Assembly: GCF_050717635.1 (NCBI RefSeq)
Contig: NZ_JBOITO010000042.1
Span: 3,305 to 67,304, forward strand
Origin: Clostridium_AD sp050717635
GTDB taxonomy: Bacteria; Bacillota; Clostridia; Clostridiales; Clostridiaceae
Reading direction: 5' to 3'
Length of the DNA stretch: 64,000 bases
Shown here: positions 63,838 through 64,000 of the stretch, one piece after another
How positions within the stretch are numbered: position 1 is the first letter of the stretch
Layout: every line of letters starts with the position of its first letter
Notes under the pieces: model-generated
The model's database searches: none
Seen by the model: only the letters and a program-made list of their open reading frames with translations
What the model was told of the DNA's origin: nothing
Made by a program: the position numbers and the translations under genes

Positions 63838-64000
63838 AGTAGAAGTCGTCAGCAATTGACGAATGCAAACAATCAAATTGGTCTTTGAAAATTAAACAGA
63901 GAAATAGGTAAAGAATAGCAAAATAATATTTTGCTAAACCAGTCAATTACTTTAGTAAAAAGAAGTAAATTTTTAGTCGTAAGACTAAATAGTATGTAAT
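63838..64000 (+). other. rRNA operon leader, 16S starts beyond the window
   Basis: GGTCTTTGAAAATTAAACAG (from about 63879) is the conserved sequence just upstream of 16S in clostridial rrn operons, including a boxA-like element. A short hairpin AGCAAAATAATATTTTGCT follows. The start of 16S (GAGAGTTTGAT-like) is not reached. Confidence 0.8.

Overview
The window is AT-rich DNA of a strictly anaerobic, low-GC Gram-positive bacterium, most likely Clostridium sensu stricto. The signs are strong GGAGG ribosome binding sites with frequent TTG/GTG starts, a T-box leader, a glycyl radical enzyme remnant, formate-tetrahydrofolate ligase tied to amino-acid fermentation, and a clostridial rRNA leader at the right edge. 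The species is not determined.

Layout. 1-1.6 kb: a decayed glycyl radical enzyme and its activase, beside a DeoR-type regulator. 2.9-10 kb: a LacI-like sensor/GGDEF protein, an NSS amino-acid symporter, an M20 peptidase, and a CPA2 antiporter with a PII-like partner. 10.1-11.2 kb: an autoregulated MarR gene with a broken NmrA-like gene. 11.3-16.4 kb: a serine T-box operon (divergent SerRS, MetY-type PLP enzyme, DapF, DAACS transporter). 16.5-19.6 kb: response regulator, K+ channel and DedA genes.

19.7-47.6 kb is the centrepiece, a histidine and probable histidine-betaine catabolic supercluster. Two very large BTAD/AAA/TPR regulators (19.7-22.7 and 40.5-43.6 kb) each sit divergent to a catabolic unit. 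Unit A is a broken YfcC-family carrier gene, a BCCT (betaine-type) transporter and a histidine-ammonia-lyase paralogue that has lost the Ala-Ser-Gly triad forming the MIO cofactor. That is the hallmark of ergothionase-type trimethylamine lyases. Unit B is a three-subunit molybdenum hydroxylase. Unit C is hutU-hutI-ftcD-fhs-fchA, then hutG, an ECF S component and a formate/nitrite channel. Unit D is a CntK-like histidine racemase, a YuiF-type permease and a canonical MIO-containing hutH. Inferred flow: D- and L-histidine through racemase and HutH, and a trimethylated histidine (ergothioneine or hercynine) through BCCT and the MIO-less lyase, converge on HutU/HutI/FtcD. The formimino group is cashed in as ATP and formate through FchA and Fhs.

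47.7-57.1 kb is a mixed region: LysE exporter, NapH-like Fe-S protein, MBL hydrolase, YitT, an ECF sigma with a beta-propeller protein, a MntA/HepT pair, RsgA and a CD3324-family protein. It carries four copies of a short hairpin-forming dispersed repeat. 57.3-63.5 kb has a 52-aa orphan, DUF1287 and DUF1186 proteins, and a sigma-54 activator with a textbook -24/-12 promoter driving an alanine-dehydrogenase-like gene (broken by one TGA) and an NhaC-family carrier. The last ~190 bases are an rRNA operon promoter and leader; 16S itself starts beyond the window.

Recurrent oddities are genes whose reading frame and Shine-Dalgarno leave only an AUU start (8515, 56201, perhaps 22664) and at least five recently inactivated genes.
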